From positions 3,782,001-3,846,000 of the forward strand of contig NZ_CP086253.1 in the NCBI RefSeq assembly GCF_003382565.3: DNA of 64,000 nucleotides. The letters run 5' to 3'. This document shows, piece by piece, positions 1 to 8,974 of this stretch (position 1 is the stretch's first letter; every line of letters starts with the position of its first letter). The notes below the pieces were generated by a model that saw only the letters and a program-made list of their open reading frames with translations, was not told the origin of the DNA and did not search any database. The stretch comes from Pectobacterium aquaticum. Its GTDB lineage: Bacteria > Pseudomonadota > Gammaproteobacteria > Enterobacterales > Enterobacteriaceae. Both the position numbers and the translations under genes were made by a program.

Positions 1-75
1 AACTTCTTCCGCACTGACAACACCAGCGGTAGATAGCAATAGCAGACCCGCTCCCATGATGCGCTTTATGTTCAT
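1..75 (-). CDS. creA: CreA family periplasmic protein, N-terminal fragment
   Basis: Only the first 25 codons lie in the window; the gene continues past the left edge. The reading is a signal peptide: a basic start (MNIKR), a leucine-rich core and a VVSAEEV cleavage region, which resembles the AEE- start of mature E. coli CreA, a small periplasmic protein of unknown function. An AGGA ribosome site lies about 8 bases before the ATG. The assignment rests mainly on gene order, because creA follows rob divergently in E. coli exactly as here. The body of the protein cannot be checked. Confidence 0.7.
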   Translation of the reverse strand, partial: MNIKRIMGAGLLLLSTAGVVSAEEV

Positions 76-280
76 ATTTCAGGTCCTGTGATAATTCATA
101 ACAAACGATTAATAACCACAATTAAAAAGGGGATGAGCAAAATAAACCGCTATAATCTCCCTCCTTATCCAAATTACCTGCGGAACATTTTCAAAAATCT
201 TCGGCAGTACCAAAGTGAAAATATTGCTATGATGCGGGATCTCAATACGCTCGCGCTCAATGTGTTTGATGAGGAAGATT

Positions 281-1168
281 ATGGATCAAGCCGGTATCAT
301 ACGTGACTTGCTTAACTGGCTGGAAAGCCATCTCGACCAGCCGCTATCACTGGATAATGTGGCGGCGAAAGCGGGTTATTCCAAGTGGCATCTGCAAAGA
401 ATGTTCAAAGATGTGACGGGCCATGCCATTGGTTCATATATCCGAGCGCGGAGATTGACCAAAGCGGCGGTTGCACTCTGTCTGACCAGTCGCCCTATCC
501 TTGATATTGCCCTGCAATACCGTTTTGATTCACAACAGACATTTACCCGCGCGTTCAAAAAGCAGTTTGCCCAAACGCCCGCGTCTTATCGTCGTTCCGA
601 TAACTGGAACACGTTCGGCATTCGTCCGCCGATCCGGCTCGGTGAGTTTACCCTGCCGCAGCCACAGTTTGTCGTCCTTCCAGAAACACAGCTTCTTGGT
701 CTAACGCAGACCTATAACTGCAGTCTGGAGCAGATTTGTAATTTCCGTACGGAAATTCGCGCCCACTACTGGCGCCAGTTTTTAGGAGAGACCTGCTCTG
801 TTCCTCCTGTACTTTACGGGCTGCATCATTCACAGCCGAGTAAAGAGAAAGACGACGAGCACGAAGTGCTCTACACCACCGCGCTGGAGCCACAGTATCT
901 GCCTGACGATGTTCACACAGGTGAACCCATTACGCTACCGGGCGGAGACTACGCGATGTTTGTATTCGAAGGGCCGAAAGACGAGCTACAGGACTTCATT
1001 ATTACACTGTATGACACCTGTCTGCCGACCTTCCAACTCACACGTCGCAAAGGGTTCGACGCCGAGCGTTTTCACCCTGATCGCGATTCAGATAGGGAAA
1101 TACCCGCGATTATTCGCTGCGAGTATTTTATCCCCATCCAGCACACAGAGCCGCTCTCAGCGCTGTAA
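281..1168 (+). CDS. rob: Right origin-binding protein Rob, AraC/XylS-family activator
   Basis: A 295-residue transcription factor of the MarA/SoxS/Rob group, which activates efflux, solvent and superoxide resistance genes and was first isolated as an oriC-binding protein. Residues 1-105 form the AraC-type double helix-turn-helix and are nearly identical to E. coli Rob, including DNVAAKAGYSKWHLQRMFK and the second helix region around DSQQTFTRAFKKQF. Residues from about 125 form the GyrI-like effector domain. The start at 281 (MDQAGII) is chosen over the upstream in-frame ATG at 260 because it matches the E. coli N-terminus and follows a GAGGAAG ribosome site. The 3' end overlaps convergent gpmB by 12 bases. 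Confidence 0.95.
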   Translation: MDQAGIIRDLLNWLESHLDQPLSLDNVAAKAGYSKWHLQRMFKDVTGHAIGSYIRARRLTKAAVALCLTSRPILDIALQYRFDSQQTFTRAFKKQFAQTPASYRRSDNWNTFGIRPPIRLGEFTLPQPQFVVLPETQLLGLTQTYNCSLEQICNFRTEIRAHYWRQFLGETCSVPPVLYGLHHSQPSKEKDDEHEVLYTTALEPQYLPDDVHTGEPITLPGGDYAMFVFEGPKDELQDFIITLYDTCLPTFQLTRRKGFDAERFHPDRDSDREIPAIIRCEYFIPIQHTEPLSAL

Positions 1169-1807
1169 TTCATCCAGTGCCGGAATATCCAAATGCGAAA
1201 TATCTCCGGCCGTTTCCACTACCCAGCCAGATGCCAGCCACGGGCTTTGCTGATAATCAATGCGCGACAGGGAGCAGTTGCGCAGACGCAGACGCCGCTC
1301 AGCCGATGCGGGTAACCCCAGAACCGTACTCAGCAAGCACCCCAGCGCCATACCGTGGCTAACCAGCAAAGGACGACTTCCCGCAGGCAACGCCAGACAA
1401 CGTTCCAGAACGCCGTGCATGCGCAATGCCACATCAACCATCGATTCGCCTTCTGGGATGCGGCCATCGGGCGTGCCATCCACCAGCCCTTTACGCCACT
1501 TTTCTTCCTCAGCGGTCAGCGAATCCAAATCGCGAGCTTCTAAGACACCCATGTTCAACTCACGTAACCCAGGCTCCAGGATTATCTGGCAATCACCACA
1601 AGATTTAGCGATGATTTCTGTCGTTTGGCACGTTCTCCCGAGATCGCTGGTAAAAATATGCGTAATCCCTAACGTCCCGATTCGTTCAGCAACCTGTTGT
1701 GCCTGTTGCTCACCTCTTGGCGTCAGCGCACTGTCAGATTGACCTTGAATACGTCGAGCCACATTCCATTCCGTTTCGCCGTGGCGAACAAGATATACCT
1801 GTAACAT
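1157..1807 (-). CDS. gpmB: Histidine phosphatase GpmB (phosphoglycerate mutase-like)
   Basis: A 216-residue cytoplasmic protein of the histidine phosphatase superfamily. The LVRHGETEWN motif places the phospho-acceptor His at residue 9; RELNMG and LVSHG supply the catalytic Glu and the second His. E. coli GpmB (YtjC) is 215 residues and aligns throughout, ending with the same PALDELQR. It is annotated as a cofactor-dependent phosphoglycerate mutase homologue, but a general phosphatase role is as likely for this subfamily. It is divergent from yjjX across a 50-base gap that must hold both promoters. Confidence 0.93.
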   Translation of the reverse strand: MLQVYLVRHGETEWNVARRIQGQSDSALTPRGEQQAQQVAERIGTLGITHIFTSDLGRTCQTTEIIAKSCGDCQIILEPGLRELNMGVLEARDLDSLTAEEEKWRKGLVDGTPDGRIPEGESMVDVALRMHGVLERCLALPAGSRPLLVSHGMALGCLLSTVLGLPASAERRLRLRNCSLSRIDYQQSPWLASGWVVETAGDISHLDIPALDELQR

Positions 1808-1857
1808 GGTTATTTTCCGTTATACTGCGTCAAATTAACTAAAGGTACGAAACTGTT

Positions 1858-2397
1858 ATGTATCACGTTGTTGCTGCAACTACCAACCCGGCAAAGATTA
1901 AGGCTATTACTCTGGCATTCACCGATGTCTTTGGTGCAGAAAACTGTCGCATCGAAGGCGTTGACGTCGACAGTGGTGTCCCGCGCCAGCCTCTCGGCTC
2001 TCTCGAAACCCGTACAGGCGCAAGAAACCGCGTCATGATGGCGCGCCAAGTGCGGCCAGAAGCCGATTTTTGGGTCGGTGTCGAAGCCGGCATTGAAGAA
2101 AGCATGACGTTCGCCTGGATGGTGATCGAAAACGCCCACCTGCGTGGCGAATCACGTTCTGCAAGCCTGGTTCTTCCAGAAAGTATATTACATGGCATTC
2201 GTGAAGGACGGGAATTAGGTGATGAAATGGAGCGTTTGACGGGCGTTCAGAATATTAAGCATAAAGGTGGTGCCATCGGCGTCTTCACCGACGGCAAATT
2301 ATCACGCACTAGCGTGTATCATCAGGCATTGCTGCTGGCACTGGTGCCATTTCATAACCCGATCTATCAAATTCCCGTTCAGACAGCGAAACAGTAA
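1858..2397 (+). CDS. yjjX: Inosine/xanthosine triphosphatase YjjX
   Basis: A 179-residue house-cleaning NTPase that hydrolyses ITP and XTP, keeping deaminated purine nucleotides out of nucleic acids. The N-terminal ATTNPAKIKAI nucleotide-binding motif, the EADFWVGVEAGIE metal-site region and the KGGAIGVFTDGKLSR segment match the E. coli YjjX family, whose C-terminus (ALVPFHNPIY) is also preserved, here with a short extra tail. The gene converges on trpR with only 3 bases between stop codons. Confidence 0.92.
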   Translation: MYHVVAATTNPAKIKAITLAFTDVFGAENCRIEGVDVDSGVPRQPLGSLETRTGARNRVMMARQVRPEADFWVGVEAGIEESMTFAWMVIENAHLRGESRSASLVLPESILHGIREGRELGDEMERLTGVQNIKHKGGAIGVFTDGKLSRTSVYHQALLLALVPFHNPIYQIPVQTAKQ

Positions 2398-2400
2398 TCG

Positions 2401-2748
2401 TTACGCGTCGCCACTCAACGGCTTATCTGCCGACAGCAACTGCGCTTCCAGCCAGCTTTTTAACGCGGGGGGCGCGGCTTTCAGACTGTTTGAACCGCGC
2501 GTAATCGTCGCAATGCCCGCACCTAACTCGCTTTTCAGCTCACGCTGGCTCATTTCACCCCGCATTAGCTCCTGGATAATTCGCACCCGCGTTCCCAACG
2601 CTGTACGCTCATCCGGCGTTAGCAGGAGTTGGAGCAGCGGCAATTGAAGATCCTCCGCAATAGACTGCTGCAATAGCGCGACAAAGCGTAACCAGTGCTC
2701 ATTGTCTTGTTCAGAAAGTGCTGGGTCGATCAGCGATAACGGAGTCAT
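2401..2748 (-). CDS. trpR: Trp operon repressor TrpR
   Basis: A 115-residue dimeric repressor that, with L-tryptophan bound, shuts off trp biosynthesis genes. The helix-turn-helix QRELKSELGAGIATITRGSNSLK is essentially that of E. coli TrpR (108 residues); the central TPDERTALGTRVRI tryptophan-pocket region is also conserved. The ATG at 2748 aligns exactly with the E. coli start when counted back from the HWLRF segment. No purine-rich ribosome site precedes it, because the operator lies only about 10 bases upstream. The C-terminus is a few residues longer than in E. coli. Confidence 0.95.
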   Translation of the reverse strand: MTPLSLIDPALSEQDNEHWLRFVALLQQSIAEDLQLPLLQLLLTPDERTALGTRVRIIQELMRGEMSQRELKSELGAGIATITRGSNSLKAAPPALKSWLEAQLLSADKPLSGDA

Positions 2749-2758
2749 AACAGGCTGC

Positions 2759-2778
2759 CATACTATTTAACTAGTACG
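2759..2778 (-). promoter_or_regulatory. TrpR operator (autoregulation)
   Basis: The minus strand reads GTACTAGTTAAATAGTAT, a near-perfect palindrome one base away from the trp operator core ACTAGTTAACTAGT. It lies 11-30 bases before the trpR start, as expected for the autoregulated trpR promoter. Confidence 0.85.
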
Positions 2779-2820
2779 GCAGCATAACACAATTTCAGGT
2801 AACGAGCGCAACGCCACCTA

Positions 2821-4764
2821 TCAATAACGCCGCTGCCATTCCGCATCCGTCAGCACACTGGCTGGCTGATTCAGGAAATAGCGATAGAAGACGTCATACG
2901 CCAGCACATTTTTCACGTAACCCCGTGTTTCCGAAAACGGAATACTTTCGATAAACGCAACGGGATCGATGCGCCCGGCGCTGTTTCTCAGCCAGGTATT
3001 CACACGCGATGGCCCGGCATTATAAGCCGCGGAAGACAGAATGCGGTTACGGCCAAATGTCTGGTACACGTACTCCAGATAGTTCGTCCCTAACAGGATA
3101 TTGGTTTCGGGATCGAACAACTGGCTGCTGTTCGTATAGAACGTGATATTGCTCATTTTGGCCGTATGCTGCGCCGTCGCGGGCATCAACTGCATCAGAC
3201 CCGATGCACCAACTGGGGAACGTGCTTTCGGGTTCCACGCGCTCTCTTGACGAGCAATCGCCATCGCATAGCTCTGGCTAATACCTTTCCCCTGCGTTTC
3301 ACGGCGGAATTCATCGTTCCAGGCCAGCGGGAAACGCTCTTCCAGATGATCCCACAGCTTCGCGACAATCGTCGCCTGTACGCTCAAATCCGCCCAGCGC
3401 TGTTCAAACGCATAGCGAGCCAGTGCTTCCTGCTGCGGTTTGCTGCGATTCGCCACCAGCCCGCCCCATTCGTTGCGTGCCAGATTATCCATCTGCCAGA
3501 ACATCAACTCGCGCACGCGGGTGATTTCCGGTAGCTGAGACAGAGAAAGATCCGGCTTCACCGCCGCCATGATAGTAATGGGGTAGCGCTCATTCAATTT
3601 CTGGGCCGCCGCCATCGGGTAGAACCCGCGTTCCTGCATCAGGCTGCGTAATAACGTCTCGCCTTCCTGCCGTTTGCCCTGATCCAACAGCACCATCGCG
3701 CGCCAGTAGCGCCATTCGTCTTTCTGCAACGCCTCCGCCGGCAAACGTGCCATCCAGCTTGTTAACCCCTGACGATCGCCTTCCCCCAGCGCCATACGCA
3801 CGCGGCGTTCCAGCAAGGTGGTCGACGTGCTCTGCCGCACCACGCCATCCCGCCACTGCGCCTGCTCTGGCGTGGCATCGTTGCCCATCAAACGCCAAGC
3901 AATCGCTTCTTCCATCTCCTGACGTTCTGCCGCACTCATTTTCTGCAAACGGGCAATGACTGGTAGCATCGAACGGGCATTATCGGCATCCTGACGCGCC
4001 GTGCGCGTAAAGGCTGACAGCGTGACTTTACGCGTAAAATCCGTTGGCCCAACGGTACGAGCAAAGCTCTCCAGCGAATTCGGATCGTTCTGGAGTTTTA
4101 GCAGCGCATCGCCCATCGTTTTATAATCGTCAGGCAGTTGCTTAATGAGGTAACTCACCAGACTGCCACTGCCTTCATCCATCGCCAAACGCGCACGTTC
4201 CAGCGTCGTCAACGGCGTCTGCCCGCCGGCCTGCTGCCAGACGGAGAAAAGTTTATCGCACACGGTCGGGAGCGAGCGCCCTGTCAGCCAGATATCACGC
4301 GTGGCTTCCCACACGCCCTGACGCTGACCGGTTGCCCACTGGGCGTAATAAAAGTTACAGCGTGCGCTGACGGGCTTCGGTGGCTGGGGGCTAAATGCCA
4401 GCAGTCCGCTCCAATCCTGACGACGCGCCAGTTCATTCACAAAGCTGGTAGTCAAGTTACGGGCGGGCGGCAGCGTCGGGTGCGTTGCAATAAACTGTTT
4501 TACCTGCGTCGCGCTGACCTGGTTCAGATCCTGCGTGAGCGAGCGGTATTCAAGATAAGGATAAAGTGGGTAACTGCGCAGCGTCGGCATCAGTTGCGCG
4601 ACCGTGTCCATCTGGTTGCTGTCCCATGCTTGCTTAACCTGCTGATAGCGCTGACGCTGTTCGTCCAGAGAATCCGCCAGCGCATGGCCGGAAATCCCAG
4701 CCAGACATATCGCCGAAACGGCGTACCACCAATGACCCACTTTTATCACCTGCATTAACCTCAT
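2821..4764 (-). CDS. slt: Soluble lytic murein transglycosylase Slt70
   Basis: A periplasmic muramidase (647 residues; E. coli Slt70 is 645) that cleaves the MurNAc-GlcNAc bond to leave 1,6-anhydro ends. Residues 1-31 are a signal peptide ending in GHALA-DS. A long helical superhelix (U and L domains) follows. The C-terminal lysozyme-like domain begins near residue 490 and has the catalytic Glu507 in ARQESAW, then SPVGASGLMQLMPATA and AYNAGPSRV. The ATG at 4764 gives a full signal peptide; the ATG at 4755 is a possible alternative. It is divergent from ettA and lies upstream of trpR on the same strand, as in E. coli. Confidence 0.95.
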   Translation of the reverse strand: MRLMQVIKVGHWWYAVSAICLAGISGHALADSLDEQRQRYQQVKQAWDSNQMDTVAQLMPTLRSYPLYPYLEYRSLTQDLNQVSATQVKQFIATHPTLPPARNLTTSFVNELARRQDWSGLLAFSPQPPKPVSARCNFYYAQWATGQRQGVWEATRDIWLTGRSLPTVCDKLFSVWQQAGGQTPLTTLERARLAMDEGSGSLVSYLIKQLPDDYKTMGDALLKLQNDPNSLESFARTVGPTDFTRKVTLSAFTRTARQDADNARSMLPVIARLQKMSAAERQEMEEAIAWRLMGNDATPEQAQWRDGVVRQSTSTTLLERRVRMALGEGDRQGLTSWMARLPAEALQKDEWRYWRAMVLLDQGKRQEGETLLRSLMQERGFYPMAAAQKLNERYPITIMAAVKPDLSLSQLPEITRVRELMFWQMDNLARNEWGGLVANRSKPQQEALARYAFEQRWADLSVQATIVAKLWDHLEERFPLAWNDEFRRETQGKGISQSYAMAIARQESAWNPKARSPVGASGLMQLMPATAQHTAKMSNITFYTNSSQLFDPETNILLGTNYLEYVYQTFGRNRILSSAAYNAGPSRVNTWLRNSAGRIDPVAFIESIPFSETRGYVKNVLAYDVFYRYFLNQPASVLTDAEWQRRY

Positions 4765-5113
4765 CCGTTATCGAACTTGCTATCGGCATCCTTCATCGTA
4801 TCGATACCCCTATCCTATCGGGCAGATCCAGTGTGGCACATCATGCCAGACAACGATATGCCGATCCGCAAACCGATTCTGAAATTCATCACGCAGGCAT
4901 ACGTCTCAGATCGGCCATGGCAAATCGCCGGATAGCTGGGATCGCAGGCTGAAAACCGCTACACTTCATACTTAGAGTAATGCGCTTAGAATAATTGATC
5001 CGCTGCCAGGGTATTTCCTTAGCAGCGATTTAGTATTAGGTAACACAGTGCTACATATGGTCACCCGCTTATGGTGACAAATCATAGAGATAAGAGAGAG
5101 GCGAAGTCGCAAC
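4765..5113. other. slt-ettA divergent intergenic region
   Basis: A 349-base non-coding gap holding the divergent promoters of slt and ettA. The ettA leader contains a short hairpin (arms GTCACC and GGTGAC at 5060-5078) and a purine-rich stretch (5089-5105) that includes the ribosome site. No conserved small ORF or known RNA element was recognised. Confidence 0.5.
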
Positions 5114-6781
5114 GTGGCTCAATATGTTTATACCATGCATCGCGTCGGTAAGGTCGTACCGCCGAAGCGTCACATTCTGAAAAACATCTCCCTCAGTTTT
5201 TTCCCCGGTGCCAAGATCGGCGTGCTGGGTCTGAACGGAGCCGGTAAATCAACGCTGTTGCGTATTATGGCTGGCATTGATACGGACATCGAGGGCGAAG
5301 CTCGCCCACAACCTGGAATCAAAATCGGCTATTTGCCGCAGGAACCGCAGTTAAACACGGAGCACACCGTCCGTGAATCCGTGGAAGAAGCGGTGTCTGA
5401 AGTCGTGACCGCGCTGAAGCGTCTTGATGAAGTCTATGCGCTCTATGCTGAGCCGGATGCAGATTTCGATAAATTGGCCGCCGAACAAGGCCGACTGGAA
5501 GAAGTCATTCAGGCGCACGACGGTCATAATCTGGACAACCAGCTAGAGCGTGCCGCCGATGCGCTGCGCTTGCCGGAGTGGGATGCAAAAATCGCCACCC
5601 TGTCCGGGGGGGAACGTCGCCGCGTGGCGCTGTGCCGTCTGCTGCTGGAAAAGCCGGACATGCTGCTGCTCGACGAACCAACCAACCACCTGGATGCCGA
5701 ATCTGTCGCCTGGCTGGAACGCTTCCTGCACGATTTCGAGGGCACCGTGGTGGCGATTACCCACGACCGTTACTTCCTCGATAACGTCGCAGGCTGGATT
5801 CTGGAGCTGGACCGTGGCGAAGGTATTCCGTGGGAAGGCAACTACTCTTCCTGGCTGGAGCAGAAAGATCAGCGTCTGGCACAGGAAGCTTCTCAGGAAG
5901 CAGCGCGCCGTAAATCCATTGAGAAAGAGCTGGAGTGGGTGCGCCAAGGCGCGAAAGGCCGTCAGTCCAAAGGTAAGGCACGTCTGGCGCGCTTTGAAGA
6001 GCTGAACAACACCGAATACCAGAAACGTAACGAAACCAACGAACTGTTTATTCCACCAGGTGCTCGCCTCGGCGATAAAGTGGTGGAAGTCTCCAACCTC
6101 AGCAAGTCTTACGGCGAACGTCAGCTCATCGACGGGCTGTCTTTCTCTGTACCGAAAGGCGCGATTGTCGGCATTATCGGCCCGAACGGTGCCGGTAAAT
6201 CGACCCTGTTCCGCATGATGTCCGGTCAGGAACAGCCGGATGGCGGTTCGATTGAGCTGGGTGAAACGGTGAAACTGGCGTCAGTCGACCAGTTCCGTGA
6301 TTCGATGGACAATAGCAAAACCGTCTGGGAAGAAGTGTCTGGCGGGCAGGACATCATGCGTATCGGCAACACCGAGATGCCAAGCCGCGCTTACGTTGGC
6401 CGTTTCAACTTCAAAGGGGTTGATCAAGGCAAACGCGTTGGCGAGCTGTCCGGTGGTGAACGCGGCCGTCTGCATCTGGCGAAGCTGTTGCAGGTAGGCG
6501 GTAACGTGTTGCTGCTCGATGAACCGACCAACGACCTAGATATCGAAACCCTGCGCGCGCTGGAAAACGCCCTGCTGGAATTCCCTGGCTGTGCTATGGT
6601 GATCTCGCATGACCGTTGGTTCCTCGACCGTATCGCAACGCACATTCTGGATTATCAGGATGAAGGTAAAGTGGAATTCTTCGAAGGTAACTTTACCGAG
6701 TACGAAGAGTACAAAAAACGTACGCTAGGTGCCGATGCGTTGGAACCACACCGCATCAAATACAAGAAGATCGCTAAATAA
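5114..6781 (+). CDS. ettA: Energy-dependent translational throttle EttA (ABC-F ATPase)
   Basis: A 555-residue cytoplasmic ABC-F protein that binds the ribosomal E site and gates entry into elongation according to the ATP/ADP ratio. It has two ABC domains, each with Walker A (LNGAGKST near residue 40; GPNGAGKST in the second half), LSGGE signatures and LLLDEPTN Walker B motifs. The charged linker between them (about residues 240-310, rich in KEL, GRQSKGKARLARFEEL) is the P-site tRNA-interaction region. Sequence is nearly identical to E. coli YjjK/EttA over the full length. The start is GTG, with a GAG-rich ribosome site just upstream; it matches the E. coli N-terminus MAQ(F/Y)VYTMHRVGK. Confidence 0.97.
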   Translation: MAQYVYTMHRVGKVVPPKRHILKNISLSFFPGAKIGVLGLNGAGKSTLLRIMAGIDTDIEGEARPQPGIKIGYLPQEPQLNTEHTVRESVEEAVSEVVTALKRLDEVYALYAEPDADFDKLAAEQGRLEEVIQAHDGHNLDNQLERAADALRLPEWDAKIATLSGGERRRVALCRLLLEKPDMLLLDEPTNHLDAESVAWLERFLHDFEGTVVAITHDRYFLDNVAGWILELDRGEGIPWEGNYSSWLEQKDQRLAQEASQEAARRKSIEKELEWVRQGAKGRQSKGKARLARFEELNNTEYQKRNETNELFIPPGARLGDKVVEVSNLSKSYGERQLIDGLSFSVPKGAIVGIIGPNGAGKSTLFRMMSGQEQPDGGSIELGETVKLASVDQFRDSMDNSKTVWEEVSGGQDIMRIGNTEMPSRAYVGRFNFKGVDQGKRVGELSGGERGRLHLAKLLQVGGNVLLLDEPTNDLDIETLRALENALLEFPGCAMVISHDRWFLDRIATHILDYQDEGKVEFFEGNFTEYEEYKKRTLGADALEPHRIKYKKIAK

Positions 6782-6804
6782 GCCGTCATCGAACGTGATA
6801 AACA

Positions 6805-6832
6805 AATGGCCCGCATTGCGGGCCATTTTTCT
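6805..6832 (+). terminator. Rho-independent terminator of ettA
   Basis: Ten-base perfect arms AATGGCCCGC and GCGGGCCATT around ATT, followed by a T run, 24 bases after the ettA stop. Confidence 0.9.
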
Positions 6833-6857
6833 TTCCAGTACAGTTTCACTTATCCGA

Positions 6858-8588
6858 TCAGAACGTTTCCCAGTTTTGACTATCGCGGCCTTTGCTACTG
6901 GCTCCGGCGAGGGCCATCGCTGGCGCTAAGCGCGGTTGCGGTGCAGCCTGCGGCAAGGACGATTTCAATCTCTGAGCTACACCAGCCAGCTTGAATACCG
7001 CGACAGCCTGCGTCAGACGTGCAGCCTGTTCTTCGAGTGAAACAGCTGCCGCCGAGGCTTCCTGCACCAACGCCGCATTCTGCTGCGTCGCACTATCCAT
7101 TTCAGACACGGCTTGGCTGACTTGCCCGATACCTCGGCTCTGTTCGTCAGAAGCGGACGCAATTTCCCCCATAATGTCAGTCACGCTGACGACCGCACGA
7201 ACAATCTCGCCCATAGTTGTGCCCGCCTGAGACACAAGCTCAGACCCTGTATCCACCAGCCGGCTCGATTCGCCAATCAGCCCTTCAATCTCTTTCGCTG
7301 CCTGTGCGCTGCGCTGGGCCAGACTACGGACTTCACCCGCCACCACGGCAAAACCACGCCCTTGTTCACCCGCCCGCGCGGCTTCTACTGCCGCGTTCAG
7401 CGCCAGAATGTTGGTCTGGAAAGCGATGCTATTAATGACAGACGTGATTTCGGAAATACGGCGTGAACTGGTAGAAATATCCTGCATGGTGTCCACCACC
7501 CCTTGCACAATTTGTCCGCCCTTCTCGGCTTTTTCAGAAGCATTTTTCGCCAATTGGCTGGCGTGGTGAGCATTGTCAGAGTTCTGTTTCACCGTTGCGG
7601 TCAACTGTTCCATGCTCGCAGCGGTTTCTTCCAGCGCGGCCGCCTGCTGCTCGGTGCGCGAAGAGAGATCGACATTACCTGCCGTAATTTCTGACGATCC
7701 TTGATAGATCGAATCTGCGCCTTCGCGCACGATCGTCACCGTATCCGTCAGTTCCGCCTGCATAGTCTGGATATTCGTCCCCAGAATGCCGATTTCATTA
7801 CGCCCCATCGCCATCGGCGGCTGAGTCAAATCACCCGCTGCAATTTTCTGGATACGATCAACCAGTCTGTTGATGGGCGCGAGGATCACGTTGCGTACCA
7901 TGATGTAGGCCATGATCGCCATAATGATAGCTAAGGCAAATGAGCCAGCCATCATCCAGTAACCCAGTTTGGCATTATCTGCCGCACGATGGTTGATATC
8001 CTGCGCAGCCTTTGTCAGCTCACCCACTTTTTTACGCACTGGGATACTAAACGCTTCATCTAACGTGCGAGTGAGTGACCCTTCCAGCGAAATAAGGTCT
8101 TCAAATTCACCATCCTTTGTCGCTTTCTGCATAGCCAGAATCGCATTATCACGGTAGTTGGCGTATGCCTTAAGGATGTCCTCATCCAGCGCCTTTTCGC
8201 TCTCTAGCTTATCTGGCCGCGCGATATATTCATCTAGACGCTTCTGTGAGGCTCTGACTCGACCAGCCGCCTCTTCGGAGGCCGCTTTGAACACCGTGTG
8301 ATCGCTAATACGGTTTGCTGCACCTGCCTGAATGAATAGTAATCTGGCAACGCGCAACTGATCGAGGCTGCTGCCAATACCAGCTCGGATATCAGACAAC
8401 TCATTAGCCTTATCCAGGGAATCATTACTCTGCTTTAAGAAATAGCTCGCTGTGCCAATAGAAAGCGCAAATAAAATCAGGATAATTGAAAAAAGAGTAA
8501 TAAATAACGAAACGAGACGTATATTGTTGATATAACTCAACTTCTCTTTTTGAACAGACATCGGTTGCATTCTCATTTTCACCATCAC
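6858..8588 (-). CDS. Methyl-accepting chemotaxis protein with C-terminal NWETF
   Basis: A 576-residue transmembrane chemoreceptor. It has a short cytoplasmic start, TM1 (about residues 25-48), a periplasmic helical sensor domain of about 155 residues of the four-helix-bundle type, TM2 (about 207-230), a HAMP domain (about 231-284) and a long signalling coiled coil. The signalling tip contains the conserved FQTNILALNAAVEAARAGEQG. The last five residues, NWETF, are the docking pentapeptide for the adaptation enzymes CheR and CheB, as in Tar and Tsr, so this is a major-type receptor. The ligand cannot be read from sequence. The true start is uncertain: the ATG codons at 8588, 8585, 8576, 8570 and 8561 are all in frame. 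The gene is absent from this position in E. coli. Confidence 0.93.
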   Translation of the reverse strand: MMVKMRMQPMSVQKEKLSYINNIRLVSLFITLFSIILILFALSIGTASYFLKQSNDSLDKANELSDIRAGIGSSLDQLRVARLLFIQAGAANRISDHTVFKAASEEAAGRVRASQKRLDEYIARPDKLESEKALDEDILKAYANYRDNAILAMQKATKDGEFEDLISLEGSLTRTLDEAFSIPVRKKVGELTKAAQDINHRAADNAKLGYWMMAGSFALAIIMAIMAYIMVRNVILAPINRLVDRIQKIAAGDLTQPPMAMGRNEIGILGTNIQTMQAELTDTVTIVREGADSIYQGSSEITAGNVDLSSRTEQQAAALEETAASMEQLTATVKQNSDNAHHASQLAKNASEKAEKGGQIVQGVVDTMQDISTSSRRISEITSVINSIAFQTNILALNAAVEAARAGEQGRGFAVVAGEVRSLAQRSAQAAKEIEGLIGESSRLVDTGSELVSQAGTTMGEIVRAVVSVTDIMGEIASASDEQSRGIGQVSQAVSEMDSATQQNAALVQEASAAAVSLEEQAARLTQAVAVFKLAGVAQRLKSSLPQAAPQPRLAPAMALAGASSKGRDSQNWETF

Positions 8589-8699
8589 TGGTCTACATTA
8601 TCTCTGCCATTATTGGTACGGCAGAGCCAAGATATCACTGTGGCAATAACGCCACGCAGGACAAACCTTTCATAAAAAGGTCAAAAGGAACCACAGTTG

Positions 8700-8726
8700 T
8701 TATCGGCATTTTCAGTCTAAAACGTA
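8700..8726 (-). promoter_or_regulatory. Candidate sigma-28 (FliA) flagellar promoter of the chemoreceptor
   Basis: On the minus strand, TACGTTTT, an 11-base spacer and GCCGATAA read as a class III flagellar promoter (consensus TAAAGTTT-N11-GCCGATAA). The -10 element is perfect and the -35 element matches 5 of 8. It lies about 110-140 bases before the receptor start. The rest of the gap 8589-8974 is AT-rich and shows nothing else recognisable. Confidence 0.7.
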
Positions 8727-8974
8727 CCTAAAATAAGTTGATGGAAATCACGTTTCAATAAAAATTGAAAAATACTTATAAAAATGAAACAAAAATATTA
8801 TAGGTACGACAATCTCTACTGCTTTTTCAAAAACGTTGAGTAACCATCCAATGCACGATACGGCATTATTTATTGTCCATCTTATCAGCCCTATCTCTTT
8901 GCTCTACAATGGGTTTTATTCAAAAACATGTCTTATTCACAAGACCATATTCTGAAAATAATGAGGAGCAGACC

